Shown here: positions 45,385 through 58,368 of the stretch, in pieces
Layout: the number at the start of each line of letters is the position of its first letter
Position numbering within the stretch: the first letter of the stretch is position 1
Assembly (NCBI GenBank): GCA_019059635.1
Contig: JAGVRJ010000014.1
Coordinates: 1,116,001 to 1,180,000 of the forward strand
Source: Proales similis
Taxonomy: Eukaryota > Rotifera > Eurotatoria > Ploima > Proalidae
Length of the DNA: 64,000 nt
Direction of reading: 5' to 3'
Notes under the pieces: generated by a model
Seen by the model: the letters and a program-made list of their open reading frames with translations, nothing else
What the model was told of the DNA's origin: nothing
Databases searched by the model: none
Translations under genes and position numbers: made by a program

Positions 45385-48300
45385 TCATGGATTGAGATTA
45401 AGGGTTCGCTTCCTATTCATGAGCTGAGAGCGCGGCTTAAAGGCCATTGAAGAGTTCGAACTGCTCGCACGGCTACTCAAAGAACCAGCGCCTAAACTGC
45501 TTTCTCCTCCTGATGACTGCTTGCCTCCTGCCGATTCACTTCTAACGTTTGATTCTTCATTCGGCTTCTGCCGCTTTGGCGGATTGCTTATTGCCACTGA
45601 GATTTGATGCTCTCCAATGATCATGCCGTCGGTCTGAATCAGAGCTTTGGACGCCGACGCCTCGTCCTCAAAATCGACATAGGCTAGTCCTTTAGACTTT
45701 CCGTTTCTATAAGTCACTATCCTCACTTCGGTTAGCTTTCCGAACTTAATTCTGAATCAATCAATCTGGTCAAGTCTAAATGCGAACGCCTTTGCTTACT
45801 GTGCCAAATATTTTCTGCAGCTCCTCTTTGGTTGTCGTAAACGGCAAACCAGAGACAAACAACTTATTCTTTTCCAATTTGGTTGCGTACTTGAACTTTG
45901 GTTGATTGAGCGCCGCCTCGCTCGATTTTTCCTCGTTCTTGGAAACAAACAGAGGACGTCCATTTATCGGAGTCCGATCCAACTTCAACGCTTCGGACGC
46001 CTTCTCCTTTTTTTTCGCCGCTGTATTAGTTTGAATTTGAAAACAAACGATTCTGATCATTACCGCCGAGTCAAAGTCAACGTAGCCGTAGCCTTTAGTC
46101 TTGCCCGACCAGTGCTTGATCAAGCGGAGCTCTTTAAAACCAGCCAGCTTTTCGAAAACAGCTCTGACTTGGTCATCCTCCACATCGTAGCTAAGATTTG
46201 AGATAAACACAGTCTGGTTCGGATTCTTCTCTGCCTTTTTGGTGCCATTTTCCACTTCCTTCTCGACTTTGGCCCTCTTACTCTGTGGCTCTTGCATATC
46301 AATAGCCGGTAGAGAAGGAATCAGAAAACCGTCGTTGTCCCGTTTCATTTGACCTGATTTTTCTTTTTGGTTTGGCTCTGGTTTCTAAAAATAAACGAAA
46401 TCGTCAGTATAGGCGAGGACCACTTTCTAGACTTTTCTCACAGTTTTTGTTTTTTCCTTGCTCGCAGCTGCTGGCTTGCTTCCGTTCTGCTTGGCTTCAT
46501 TTTGCCGGCCATTCGATGAACTCTGATCGGCCTTTTTCCTCTCTTTTCCGGGCTTGGATTTTTCAGCATTCTGACTGGCCCTTGCCTCTTGGGCTTCGCT
46601 CTGCTCAATTCTGAACTGCTCGTATTTTACGAGAAATTGCGAATATTGAAACGTGTTTGCGTTTAACTTTTCAAACTGATAGAACGCTTCGAACAGAGCA
46701 GCCCGCTCGAGCTCTTGTTCTACTTCATTTAAAGCCCGGTAGAGTGTTTTGCGTTGATGCTTTTCATCGCCGAATCGCATCTCTAGCTCGTTTAGCTCAA
46801 GCCAGAATGCGGCAAACTTGCCATTTTTGCCCTTGTTCAGGATCATTTCGTTGTAAATGCGTCTGGTTTGCTCCATGTTGGCAAACAGCTTCGCTTCAGT
46901 CTGCGCCCAGAATTTCTCCAGCGTCAAGGCTGGGTCTCCTTCATGCTTGAAAACTGATTCGATTGAGTTTTCAGTTCACAATCAGCTCTTTCTTATCGAC
47001 ACTCACACTCAAACTGCTGGTCGATGGCTTTTTGGAATGTCTCTCGGATTTGCTCCTGGAGCTGATGCTGCTCTTCTTGGCTGATGCTGGTTTTGTACAA
47101 TCGAACTAGCCACTCGAGATAGGCGTGCCACACCTGCAAGTAATCCTCGCTTGTCTGTAGACCTGAATTCAACGCCTGATTGTAGAGACCTGTTCGAAAT
47201 TTGGCAACAGTTGGCAAAATTATCTGCTTTAGCTCTAAACGAAAAAAAAATCAAATAAAATGTTTCTATTCACCTTTGATGGTTTCTGCCGCCGATGAAG
47301 AGGACGATTGGTTCAAGGTTCGCTCGAGCAGCAACGCATGCTGCACCCACAGTTTTGATGACCAAGGGCAATTGCGAATCGATCGCTGCAAGACTGTTTG
47401 TACAAATTCAGTCTCGATCGATTTGCTCAATTCCAGATCGAGCTGTCTCGTTTAGTTCATGTCATTTGGCTCTTGATGCGTCTAAGAAAAGATTTTTCTT
47501 ACCAAAAATAGAACGTATTTTAGCCAAAGGCCGGCATTAAGGCAATAGATCTCATCAGCAATTGCACGCTCGAACAAGCAGATTATTCGCTGCCATTGAT
47601 TCGCACGGCTCTTGGCTTGCTCTGCTTTTGTCATTTGCTTTTCTGATTCGCGCAGGTATTTGAGCTCTGCGCTCAAATAGGCCTCGTACACTTTGAATTT
47701 GGCCTGAGCGTCTTTGGCCTCCTCTAGTTGTGTTTCAAACGGCAAGAGCCTCTCGTAGTCTTGTTTGCTCTTCTCATACAATTCGACAATCTCTTCGTCT
47801 ATCTTGCTCTCGTCAAACTGCTTCAGCTCGATTAGGGTGCTGTCAATATTGTCGAGACAAACGCTGAGCTGTTGCTTATAAAGACCGAGTATTCGCTCTA
47901 TTTGCTGGCCGACCTGGTCGCTCTGTGCTTGACTCATCACTGAGCCGGCGCTTGCTTGCTGGTAGCCGCTGAGTAGCGCATTCTCAAACTCTCTGCTCAC
48001 TTCCCAAAGCGAATAGCCTTTGGTCACATGTCGGCCAGCGTAGCGCAGAGCTCGTGAGTAAATGCTTCGAACTTTCTCGACTCCGTTGGACTCGGCCATT
48101 CCACCGATTGAAAATTGAATGAACTCGAGCCAGAGATCGACCGATAGATAATCCTGAACAGATCGCTCGAATAGATCGAGCACATGCTGACGTTCCTGTT
48201 CGCTGCCTATCACCTTTTGCTCGTCCTTAAGCCAGTCGAGCCAGAGCTCTTTGAAATCAAATGAGACATTGTGATAAGCGAAAAGCCAACGCAGACTTAC

Positions 48301-48649
48301 TCTCCGTCAATGGGAACAGCTCGCTCATTTTCTCTCGATATGCCCTCAGGCGATCAAAATCAAACTGGGCTCGAGCGAGTCCGATTGCGTCCACATAACT
48401 CTGGTAGTTATACGGATTCTCTGCCAGTGTCTGTTCAATCTTCGCAATTTGCTTTTTATATTCTTCGTCCGATTGCTTCTCGGCCATTTCCTCGTCATCG
48501 TCGCTCTCCTCTTCATTGCTCTCTGCATCACTTTCCTTATCCTCCTCGTCCTCAACTCCATCTTCTTCATCATCCATTTCGTCTTCTTCATTGTAGCCGA
48601 CTTGCTGTCTTTGAGCATCGAGCTCATCAATACCCTTGTCCGCCTCCAT
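45385..48649 (-). CDS. SART3: SART3, U4/U6 snRNP recycling factor
   Basis: Eight minus-strand exons (48649-48301, 48248-47503, 47442-47274, 47234-47007, 46953-46442, 46384-46064, 46006-45800, 45744-45385) sum to 963 residues, the same as the human protein. An acidic N-terminus leads into HAT repeats (REKMSELFPLTEKLWLDWLK, YLSVDLWLEFIQFSIGGM, VTKGYSLWEVSREFE, RSIRNCPWSSKLW). A charged linker and a basic segment follow. Two RRMs come next: VFISNLSYDVEDDQV to GYGYVDFDS, and LFVSGLPFTTTKEEL to SKGLAYVDF. SART3 (yeast Prp24-like) reanneals U4 with U6 snRNA and recruits USP4/USP15. The human extreme C-terminal motif is not clearly conserved. The intron 46007-46063 is 57 nt and open in frame; splicing it gives the exact human spacing in RRM1. 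Confidence 0.95.
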
Positions 48650-49032
48650 TTCTCTCTTAGTATTTGACGACTGAGAAAAAAGTGGTACCGTGTTGGACTC
48701 TTGCTTTACCTTTTTCCAAATTTAATTTCAATCCTCTCTTCTACTAGATGCCGATCTTTTTGCATAAGTAACCAAACAAATGAATAAGGTTGTATTTTCC
48801 ATCCGCTAACATTCGATATGACACGATTTTCTCAATTACATTAAGGCGACCAAAAACTAAAAGCAGAAAAAGTCACTTGTTCTTGTCTGGAGTATAAAAA
48901 ACCTGCTGCAGTTAGAATTTGACCAGCTCAATAAATCTACCAACAATTTCACCGTCAGACAATTTCCGAAGCGACTTTGAACGGCGTAAATTTGAAGAGA
49001 AAAGAGAGCAAATCGTGTAATCAGTTCAAAAA
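48650..49032. promoter_or_regulatory. Divergent promoter region between SART3 and ELP6
   Basis: 383 bp separate two start codons on opposite strands, so it should contain a shared or back-to-back promoter. AT-rich, with TATAAAAA-like text (gtataaaaaacc) near 48890. Confidence 0.45.
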
Positions 49033-49807
49033 ATGGAACTTTCCAAGACTCTTGAATTTACGACAAAAGATGCCAAGCACGTGCTAATCACTGGCTCCGG
49101 TGTGGACGGAACGTTTGTGTTTCATCAGCTCATGTCCGAGTACCTAAGCAGTCAAGCAGACGCCAATGTACTGCTTTTGATGGCCGCTCAGAGTTTAGGG
49201 CACTACAAAGGTGTGCAGGCCAAAATGGGCTGCAGTGCCGCACTGAACAAGAAGATTGAGTCGAATCAATTCAAGAGCGTTGACTTGATGTCAATATTGC
49301 AGCAGACAACAGACCACTCGAACAATGAACTGGACGACAGCTTGCTCGAATCAATCTGCGCCAATGTTCTTGAAAGCGTCAAACTATTTGCGCCCGGCCA
49401 GAACGTTCATGTTCTTGTTGATGATCTGAGCGTCATGGAGCTTGTGGGCTTCAATGAAGCGCAAATTCTTTCATTTTTGAGCAAATTGTTCGTTGCTGCC
49501 GAGCAAACTCAGCTTTTAGTTTACATGCAGCGAATGCCGAGCACCCAAGAGTTTGTGGATGAGCTTAGATTCTACTTCGATTTGATAATTGAAGCCAGCT
49601 CGCTCTCGACCGGCTACTCCAAGGAGATTGACGGCCAAGTAAGCCCCTTCATACGGCATCCGACCCTATTCAGGTTGTTCTAATTTCGTTTCCTCTTCTT
49701 AGCTCCGACTTTACCAAAGGAGTGTTCTCGACGCGCTCAGCAGTCAAAGTTTTTTATACAAAGTAGACGAACGACGCGCCAAGTTATTTCCATTAAACGT
49801 GAAATAA
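49033..49807 (+). CDS. ELP6: Elongator complex protein 6
   Basis: Two exons (49033-49638, 49703-49807) give 236 residues, close to human ELP6 (266). It is a RecA-like fold without a functional P-loop. VLITGSGVDGTFVFHQLMSE matches the DAKTDGSFLVHHFLSFYL segment, AAQSLGHYKGVQAKMG matches the QSFSHYSIVGQKLG segment, and HVLVDDLSVMELVG matches VLLVDDLSVLLSLG. GYSKEIDGQ joined to LRLYQR corresponds to FCRDVHGQLRILWR. ELP4/5/6 form a hexameric ring in Elongator, which modifies wobble uridines of tRNAs. AATAAA (49803-49808) overlaps the stop codon, and an A-run follows downstream. Confidence 0.88.
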
Positions 49808-49808
49808 A
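49803..49808 (+). promoter_or_regulatory. Poly(A) signal overlapping the ELP6 stop codon
   Basis: The last sense codon AAA and stop TAA lie within AAATAAAGC, so AATAAA includes the stop. This is the second such overlap in the window after KRR1. Confidence 0.5.
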
Positions 49809-49932
49809 GCAAAAATGCCAAACAAAAAAAAAAAAACAAAACTTGAATCGATCGATCGATCTGGCAACTAATTCAAAACTAATTCACATATGATTCATTT
49901 GGCCGAATCAACAGGAACAAGAAGTAGACGAA

Positions 49933-51877
49933 TTAAGATGTGCGCTTGGCGGCGACTGGATTCTCACGGGCCTCCATTTGGCGATAATAATCAAGCGCCT
50001 CGTCAACTGCACTAAGAAGCTTTTCCTTTTTCAATCAGCTTGTTTTAAACAGTTGGATTGCAAGCAGGCAAACCGAGCTCGAGATTACCTTGAGCTGAGG
50101 CAGCAAGGTGCACAAGCTTTCTACAAGCGGCTTGAGCGCAAATGAAATGAAGCCGACCTGGGAGCTGGCACGCGAGAATACATTTCGATCCATTATGGGC
50201 GAGACGGGCAGACCCTGGAGTCTTTCCTGGTCGCCTTGATTGAAAAATTCGGCTATGAGGCAGTCGAGCCAGTGCTCGGATATGTCGACTGGTCGACACT
50301 CGTTTGATATGTCGGCGGTCTTCATCAGAATCTTCATAAGCTAAAAGCAATTCGAAGAGTAAACAGATGAAACTGTGGCTTGATCAACTCCCTTTTTCCC
50401 ATCTTTTCACTTACGAGCACTCGATGTTCGCCACAGGTGTAATCGAATTTCTGCACAATTGACTTGAACTCTTCCAGAACTTTGTTATGCCGCGCCATGT
50501 CAGTGGCCAGTATCATCCTTTCAAATTGTGAGTAGTTAAGCTTATTAAATTGAGAACGATGGCGAGCGAATGCCTACTCGACAACCGAGTGTCTGAATGC
50601 TTTAAAAGCATTTCGGTCCAACGAGGCCAGTATGTTGCAGCAGGGCTCGTTTAAGATGTGAAACGCCACCGAGCAGTGGTACATTTCAAGCGGCGACTGA
50701 TCGTTGTAGATCAGAGCGAGTCGAGTGCGAGCGTTTACTTGAAACGTGTTGTTGAACCCGTCGTGGTCTAGATCGTGGCTGATCGACGCCACCATCAGAG
50801 CAAGCAGGTCAAGTGGCTCGAGCTTTTCTTGCAGACCACTCGAACAAATAAGACTGTACATCTTAAACAAAACAGACTTGTTGTCTTTTGCTTGGAGTCG
50901 CTGCATAGACCACTCACCATCTGGGTAACAGTGAACGCGTGCTTGAAATTGTGAAAGGGCACGTCGTTATAGTTTACGTAAATTTCAAACAGATATCTAT
51001 GAAGCGTGTCCAGAGGAATGCTGAAATGCGAACATAAACCGAGATCGACGAACATTTGCTCGACCATCTGCAGCATTTCGATCTCGTCCAATTTCCAGTT
51101 GTCAAATGTCGGCTCTCGTAAATACTCTCTCATTTGAGAAGAGACCGGCTCGTTGCTTTTGCAATTTTTTTAATTTTCTAACTCAAGCGCTCACGCCTGG
51201 TTCTTGACATCTCAACCTACTTGGCTTTCTCGCGCAGCTTTTGCAGCATCCACTTCTTGCTCAGTCGTTTGGCTTCTTTTCCGCTCATTTGCTGCAGACT
51301 GCCGAATCTAAGCTGCCTTGTGTCTGAATAAGTCTCCTTTGAATCGGCTGCGTTCTGATCAGGACAAGAGATTGGATACTGAACGAAAGTGAAAGGCACT
51401 CATCAACATTTACCGATGAACTACTTAAACACTGATCTTGATGTGTGCTTACTGTCCTTTCAAGCTGGCCCGACGACTCGATTAGTTCGATATTCTTGAG
51501 CAAAGTGTTGAGCTCTTTTTTGAGCTCATCTGAGCCAAACTTTAAGTCACAAGAAAAAAAATGTTTATCGTCGGTTTTCGGTTACTTGTTGGTCTAGCGA
51601 CTCGCACCAGTCGATAAGGACTATCGATCGAGCTGGCCTCTAAACTCGTGTTTATTGGAACCAAATGTCCTTGATTGGTGTACAGCTTCACACAGTCGTT
51701 TTGACCAGCTTCGGCCGCCGAGAACAATAAATCTTGTTTGGCACAATGCATGAGCTTTCTGGTTTTGCGTTCAAATTCGAGTTGTTTACCTCTGAACTGC
51801 TCGGTGGTGCAGCTTTGGTCAAGCTGAATGCGTTCAATTCGATTGCCAATAAGAACGTGAATCAGTTTTGCCGACAT
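49933..51877 (-). CDS. PDE9A: High-affinity cGMP-specific phosphodiesterase 9
   Basis: Nine minus-strand exons (51877-51790, 51732-51586, 51529-51453, 51378-51221, 51155-50918, 50861-50578, 50517-50415, 50340-50089, 50025-49933) give 479 residues. The N-terminus (AKLIHVLIGNRIERIQ, PYRLVRVA) resembles the PDE9 regulatory part. The catalytic HD-type domain holds FHNFKHAFTVTQM, the metal-binding HDLDHDGFNNTFQ, YNDQSPLEMYHCSVAF, MILATDMARH, TADISNECRP and the invariant glutamine in SQVGFI. The EPTFDNW segment before the domain is PDE9-like. It hydrolyses cGMP to 5'-GMP with two divalent metals and no GAF domain. Next to it upstream lies the large gene-poor region. Confidence 0.95.
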
Positions 51878-52290
51878 AATAATTCTAAACAAATATGTAA
51901 CCGCACTGCTTGTCATTTGATGCAGTCATAAATACGTCACTTTTGCCGAGTCCCTAATTATTCAAGCGAAAGTGTCGCCGATTGAGAATTAACGAGAAGC
52001 TGGACACCGCCAAACAACAACAGCAACCACACAACAAAACATAAAAAATTAGCCGCTCGTCATAGTGACAATCAGCCTCCTCCCTCAACATGTTTAATCA
52101 ACTCGAGCATACAATTTGTCGGGAGGCCATAACAATAAAAGTCATTAGTTTATGCGAGTGACAGACGGACGGGCCTGCGGGCGGGCCAGATGATGACCGA
52201 TAGCTCTCTTAGTAATTTTCTGTCTCTTGCTTCGAGTCGAATTGTAAATTCCTATTCCTTTCATTCTTCATTTCTTTACACAAACCCAAA

Positions 52291-52311
52291 CACACACACA
52301 CACACACACAC
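52291..52311 (+). repeat. (CA)n microsatellite
   Basis: Ten consecutive CA dinucleotides flanked by C-rich DNA. Confidence 0.95.
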
Positions 52312-54039
52312 CCTCTTTCTCCCGCTCCCCTCCTCTGAATAAAAGCAAATAAAGCAAGTGCAGCCAAGAGACCCGACTCGGTGTAACTGCAAACAATTTA
52401 ACGAATTATGAGTGCTTAAAGAAGAGACGACTGCGGCTAATCGATGCCGATTTGCATGAGCGAAAAGAGCGGAATTTCAAATGCTTACAACTAAGTTGCC
52501 AGCGGGAGCCTCATTATCACAAGATGTTTGGGATGCGTTACGCATACGCTGCATCTTGGTTGACGAAGTTGCAACTCGTTTAGCTTATCGCTCGCCTACA
52601 GGCAACGCGAAAAAAGAAAAGAGGGGAGAAAATGAGAGAGAGAAAAAGAAAACTGCTCGCTGAAAGCAATCACTCGATCGCTCTTAAACCAGCCACAATG
52701 CCCAAATTCCCGAAAGTACGCGCTTTTTCTTTATTTTCTTTCGGTTATTGTTCAGCTTTGTATGACCGGTCTTATCTTGTTCAATAAGCTGAAACGTGAT
52801 GGATAAGAATTGCAGAGGCAGCAGCATTCAACAATAGCGCCGATAGGCGTTAGAAATGCGATCAAAAAAAGGGGAGAAAGAGATTGATGAAATGAAAGAA
52901 AATGGATGAACGCGACGAAATTAAGCAGTGGATAATTGTCTGATAAGGAAAAAGAGAGAAAGAGAGTGGAAGAATGAAAACCTCGAGAGATCAAATCAGA
53001 GCAAGACAAATTCCGTTGGTCGAAGATGTGGCGTCTTTCACATCCCCTTTTTACTTCCTTGATGTCGCAACATGCGGAAATTGAAAATCAAAATAGACGC
53101 GCGACTACAGTTCTATCCTAATCGGCTTAAATAAATGCTAGATGCCGGATGGCTCAGCTCATGCTTCATATACTCGTCTTTCTTTCTTTCTCTCATGCAT
53201 TCTTCTCATGCATTGGTTCAGTTTTGAATGCCGCTTTTTTACTGTTGCGTTTGCAAGGTCTAATTTGCCGAGTGAGTCGCTGCTTCTCAATTAAGACCCG
53301 AGCCGCAGACAAGATATCTGACATGTGAAATGAGTTGAGTGGAAGCCTTGCCGGTCCAACTGACTAATAAACTTTGGGGGCGGCAGTTGAATCTTGACAC
53401 TGGTTTCAATTAAATTGAGTAATCGGAAAGGCTAGAAGGAACGCCCAGTGACAAGCAAATGCGACTGTCTTTGGTTCGTGTTTGTAGAGGCAACACAGAA
53501 GTTGAAATAAAACGATTGGATTTCATGTTTCATCCTCGCCCCCGGTTTTTATGACGAGTCAGCCACACGAATCTTTGAAGCCAAGCGGAAAGCCCCAAAA
53601 ATTCAGAACCAAAGGCTGACAGAACGAGAGAACTGAGGGAAACGAGTGGCAATCGCGCGTCGCTTAATTTGCTCGACTCGTCTTAATTCATTTCCGATCC
53701 TTGCCTGATTCGCATGGCGAAAGCTTCTTTCCAGTTCCCTCTCTCATTTAATTGAGCGAATCTTCTTCCTCTCAGGCAACAAATTGAGCACTGAATTAGT
53801 CTCTAAACATAGTATTTCCAATAGTCCAATAGAAATCAATATGCTATGCAGCAAAGGCTATGACGCCTCTAGCTCGTGCGAATACCGCTTTCCCTTTGGC
53901 TTATTCTTTAAGCTTTCATTTGCCAGTTTCGCCAGCTTTATCTAGTTTTTTCTGCTGCCTTCATGAGAAGTTGAGACTTATGCTTGATAAAATTTCATAA
54001 ATTTTTGATCCAAATTCTTTTAAGATCCTTTCAAGTTCT

Positions 54040-54200
54040 TAGTAAAAAGATTCAAAAAGATTAAAGAATCTGTAGGAATCTTGTCAGGAATCCTACAGAT
54101 CAGCTTCTTTCAGAAACTAAATTGGTAAGAATCTTGTAGAGATCCCTTGAATTTCCTGGCTAGAAACTTAAACCCAAAAGATCCTAGAGGATCCCTTTTA
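54040..54200 (-). repeat. Dispersed AGATC-rich repeat, copy 2, with internal hairpin
   Basis: The reverse strand shares the core gccaggaaattcaagggatc continued by tctacaagatt and then agtttctgaaagaagctga with the copy at 45115-45235. An inverted repeat ATCTGTAGGA ... TCCTACAGAT near 54068-54100 can form a 10-bp stem, and the flank contains a near-palindrome GATCCTAGAGGATC. Confidence 0.6.
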
Positions 54201-57200
54201 AGAATTGGTTCCTGAGTACGAGCTAAAGCTTCTAGTCGGATTTTGCATAAAAAAAACAGATACCACCAGAATGTGGCCTAGGAGGAAAAAGTTTAAGTAA
54301 ATTTTCTATTTATTTCCTCATATGTAGACTCGAGTTGAATAATTGAAGCCAAACGCACTCCCCCTTTTTATTTGCTTCAATCAAACGATAGTGCCCCGAA
54401 ATTACACAAACAAGCGTGAACCACCACGCGTCGGAGAAAACCAAAACAAAATACTCGAGAAAACATATAAATTGACGAAACCAGCTTTTATTTTGCCGAT
54501 AGAGCAAGTAAACAAAATGCCCAACTTGCCTGCTTGCATCGCCTTAATGATTTTAAAGCCGCCCAAAAGAAAGCTGCCTCTGCCCTTTTATAGCACTCCC
54601 TTTTTTTAACTTGCCAGCTAACCCCTTTTTCTTTCTCTCTCTCTCTCTATTAGTTTGGCTTATTCACTTGCTTGCCTTACTCGAAGCCTATAACGCTTTA
54701 ATTCTATTAGAGGCCTGACGATTACACAAATATCGATGAAATTGTTTATAAATTGATGGCCATTGGCTCCATATTAAGGCGTACACAGCCCACAGTCCAG
54801 TCTGACCTAGTTGATTCAGGGAGGTAGAATGGGAACGACAAACGAAGCTGCCTGGGTGGTCGACGGGTCAGCCGACTAGTTGGCTTGATTTATGAGGCAT
54901 AAGCCTAATTCTAAGCGGTCAGTTCTTTGAGACTGCTGTTGGTCGTGAGAAATTGCGAGCATGCGTTCAATCATCAGCCACTCATTTCTCTCGCCCCACC
55001 GAGCTAATCAAATGCGGACGCGGTTTTCAAGCTGTGCGCATTTCTCTTTCTGTCTTTGCGAGCATCTATTTGTATGGGCTGGTACAACGTCTATTTTCTT
55101 CATGCTGGACTGGATCTATTGGAGAGTGATGGGGCACACATGCCGAGCCTTCCCTACTTAAACTCTCATTTGCTTTTAAAATCGCCGAGTTTTCATATCT
55201 CTTACTCTCACTTGCGTCAGCAAACTTCTAACGATCAAAATACCAAACAAAGAGCGAAAAGAGTGAGTGAGAGAATAAAGAAAGAAGACTTAGAAAGAGG
55301 GAGAGAGAAAGAATGGAAGAGTGAGGGAAAGGTAAAATTCAAATGAGCGTTGAGATTTGAATTCGAATTGAACCAAGTGGGATTGTTCGCGCCTACGTGA
55401 GTTAAAATTTAAGCGAACAAACGAGTGAATGCATCAAAGGCAGCGGTGTCTAACGAACTAACCCAGACTCGTACTCGATCTGTCGGATGAGAATGACGCG
55501 TCAACTGGATAATCAGAGCGGACAGACGAGTGCTGCTTTCGACCGAATTCTGAATGAGACGTCATCGCCGCCTAGTTAAACAGAGACAAAATGCATTTCT
55601 TTCAATCACAGTGAATGAAACGCCAATCGGCCTCTGCTTGTTCGCTCGCCTCAGTTTGCTTGTAATGACATTTGCCGCTATTTGATTTGGCTTTGGCCTA
55701 CTAGCGCCGTGCGCAGTAACGCCGCCGACCAGTTTAGTTTGAAATGCGATGCGACTAAGCGAAAAGAATGACTGAGTGAGCAAACAAGCAAGAAAGCAAG
55801 TAAGTAAATTTGTGCTTGGCAGTTGAGGCTTACGATAGGAGGACAACTAGCGAGAGAGAGAGAGCCAGTGAGAAGGAGCGACGAAAAAACGAGGTAGAGT
55901 GAGCGAGGGCCAGAGAGGGACGGGGAGAGCGTGCAACGGCTTTGGCTAATTGCAATTCGCTCCTAATTAATTTTGAATTTAATCGAGCAAGCATTCGAGG
56001 CATCAGTAAATCGGCTCAAGGCTTGCGTGGTCATATCGCTCTCGCTAGACGCATGCCAAACAATGTTCGCGAGTCATTAAATTTATCGAGGCCATTAACC
56101 GGCGCCATGTAAATTGTTACTCGTCTATTGACTTGCATTGAGTTGACAATATATTTGACCAAACAATAGAGAGGCGGCCAGCTATATGGCGTAGAGTGAA
56201 AGGAAATAAATAAGAAACGAACGAGCTAGACCAGCTAACTTGCCAATCGACCGACCCACCGAGACCGATCCATCGAGTGGGCTATTAAGCTAAAAACCAA
56301 GAAACAGAGAGAGAGAGAGATTGAGTGAGAGAGAACGGGCGAATGGCAGTTTCTCATATGTGTCTTGAAAAAGTGTGGTGGTGGTGGCTCACGAAGGTTT
56401 TTATCATTCGTTTGGCATCAGAGCTCTTCTCAATTGGCGCATCGTTTGAAGGGCTCCGTTAGCTCCCTCTAAATAGGTTATAAAAAAGATTGAAAAGAAT
56501 CGCGATTCGGCGTGCAGCGTCGGTCGTAAAGCGCTCAATTTAAAATTCAAAAGAGCGAACTTGAAACACAAGTCAAATATGCAATCATGCGTCTATTTTG
56601 CTTCGTGAATTTGAAATTAGTGGCGCAATAGATGCGCAGCAGCGGCTAGACCTCCGAGTCCGAGTCGCTCAGGCAACCGGCCTAGTCTGCGTGTCTCCTT
56701 GAGTAGACTTGTAGACTAACGTCCTAATTCTGAAGTTGTCAAGCTTCATTTTAGACAAATTGATGATTGAACAAAGCCAGAGCGGCGCCAGTGAAGCAAA
56801 AGCGGCCTGAGATTCAAAAGGGATCATGGAGTTGTCAAATTCGGTTCGAGCGCACATCAAATTTGAGTTGGGCAACGGTAAGTGTTTATGTTCATTTATT
56901 TGCACGTCTCGGTGTAAAGAGCAACGGTCCCATCGATCGTGATGATTGGTTGGGCCTGCACAAGAGAGCCTCAGCTCACCGGCCGCTCTCTCATTTTCCA
57001 CCTCTCTTTCCAAATTCAATAATTGCTAAGCGTTCGCCAACCGTATTTTTGTTTCTTAATTAATACGAATCCCTGCAATCCGCTTGAAGCTAGCTCAATC
57101 CCCGCACCAAAGAACTTACCTGATCGAGCGGGCCACCTTTATTTCTCTCTTTGGTGTGGCCTCGCTTTCTTTCTCTCCTCTCTTTCTTTCTACGCCTCCG

Positions 57201-58368
57201 TAGCTCACATGGACACATTTTAATTAATCGAGCGAGGATTTGGCAGGCTTCTGCCCACTAAAGCCACGTCCACGCACGCGCGCACCTTCTCATTTTATTG
57301 AGTAGACGTTGGCCGTCAATGGGTTGCGCAATCACTCGTTCCGGCTTCATCTATCGATGGTTCCGCTGCGGCTTTTATGAACTCAATTGCGATCAAAATT
57401 CATCACTTTCTTCTTTCATTTGTTGGCTCGTTTCAGCGCTAGTTTGCCCTCAATCGGGCCGTCGAAGTATTGAGTGCGAACGCTCAAAACCAGTTGTGGC
57501 GACCGAGCCGCTCATATTTATTCATCAGTTATAAATCGTAAAACTCGACTAATGCGTTGAGGAGTAGATCTGCTTCTGACTGGTTAGACTTTATGAAAAA
57601 TGGCATGCAAGGCTGTGCCGCTTAGAGCTTGAGGAGAGCAATTGTTCTTATACTTGCTGGAGAGCCGGCTAGCGCTGGTCGGCTTAGGATGAAGATTAGC
57701 TGAAAAACAACAACAACGATGAATATGATGAAGAGGGCCTCCAACTCAGCAACCACTACAATAACAAGCGGTTTTTCGAACTTATTTCAAATCTGCTCGT
57801 CGTTGTTTTTCCTTGTGCGCTCTAATCTTGCAAGCTGCTAGGCTCGCTCGGGCACAATGTATTCATTTGACCGGCACGACTTCTAATTGAATTAATCCCA
57901 CGCTAGTGACCTAATTGCACGTAATCATGATAACTTGCCGCCGCTTTCACCTGACATTTAATTAGACCGACCTAAGCTCCATAGCCAATAACTATTTCTC
58001 ATTCAATTATTAATTTTAATATTTACCATAAATATTTGAAGCCAACTCCATTATAATAATCTTGTTTGCGGTGTTTCGATTCGATTTCTCTCTTCGTCTC
58101 TTCGCCCACTATGTCGTCATCCGAACAACTGCCCGCTCTCTTTCTACAGCTTTCCCTACTGTTAGGTCTGTTCGCTTTTCGACCTCTTTGAAACCTTCGA
58201 CTGTCCGCCCTGGCCCGTTATTCGTTTAATAAAACAAAACACGCTCGTGCCTTTATCCTCGCCGTATGATTCTCTCCTCATTTTTTGGCTTTTTTTCTCT
58301 ATTTTCTTTGCTGCATATTTCGGTCATATCAACAAATCAGTTATTGATTCAATGGTTTCGCTCTAGAA

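Larger units (their letters stand above)
51878..58368. other. 6.5-kb gene-poor region between PDE9 and IQGAP
   Basis: This stretch sits between the divergently transcribed PDE9 and IQGAP. I support no protein or RNA gene in it. The open frames present (for example 54343-54609, 55562-55846, 56767-57063, 57298-57534) lack motifs and splice-linked partners. It has a CA tract at 52291, a dispersed repeat at 54040-54200, GA runs (55845-55925, 56305-56330), pyrimidine runs and many TAATTA/ATTAAT-type motifs (clusters near 55965-55985 and 57885-57970) of the kind homeodomain proteins bind. In a window where gaps are usually under 700 bp this is exceptional. A regulatory domain, long 5'-UTR introns, or distal exons of either neighbour are possible. 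Confidence 0.5.

Noticed and set aside
54343-54609. An 88-residue frame in the gene-poor block
   Set aside because: No motif, composition like the surrounding non-coding DNA, and no linked exons.
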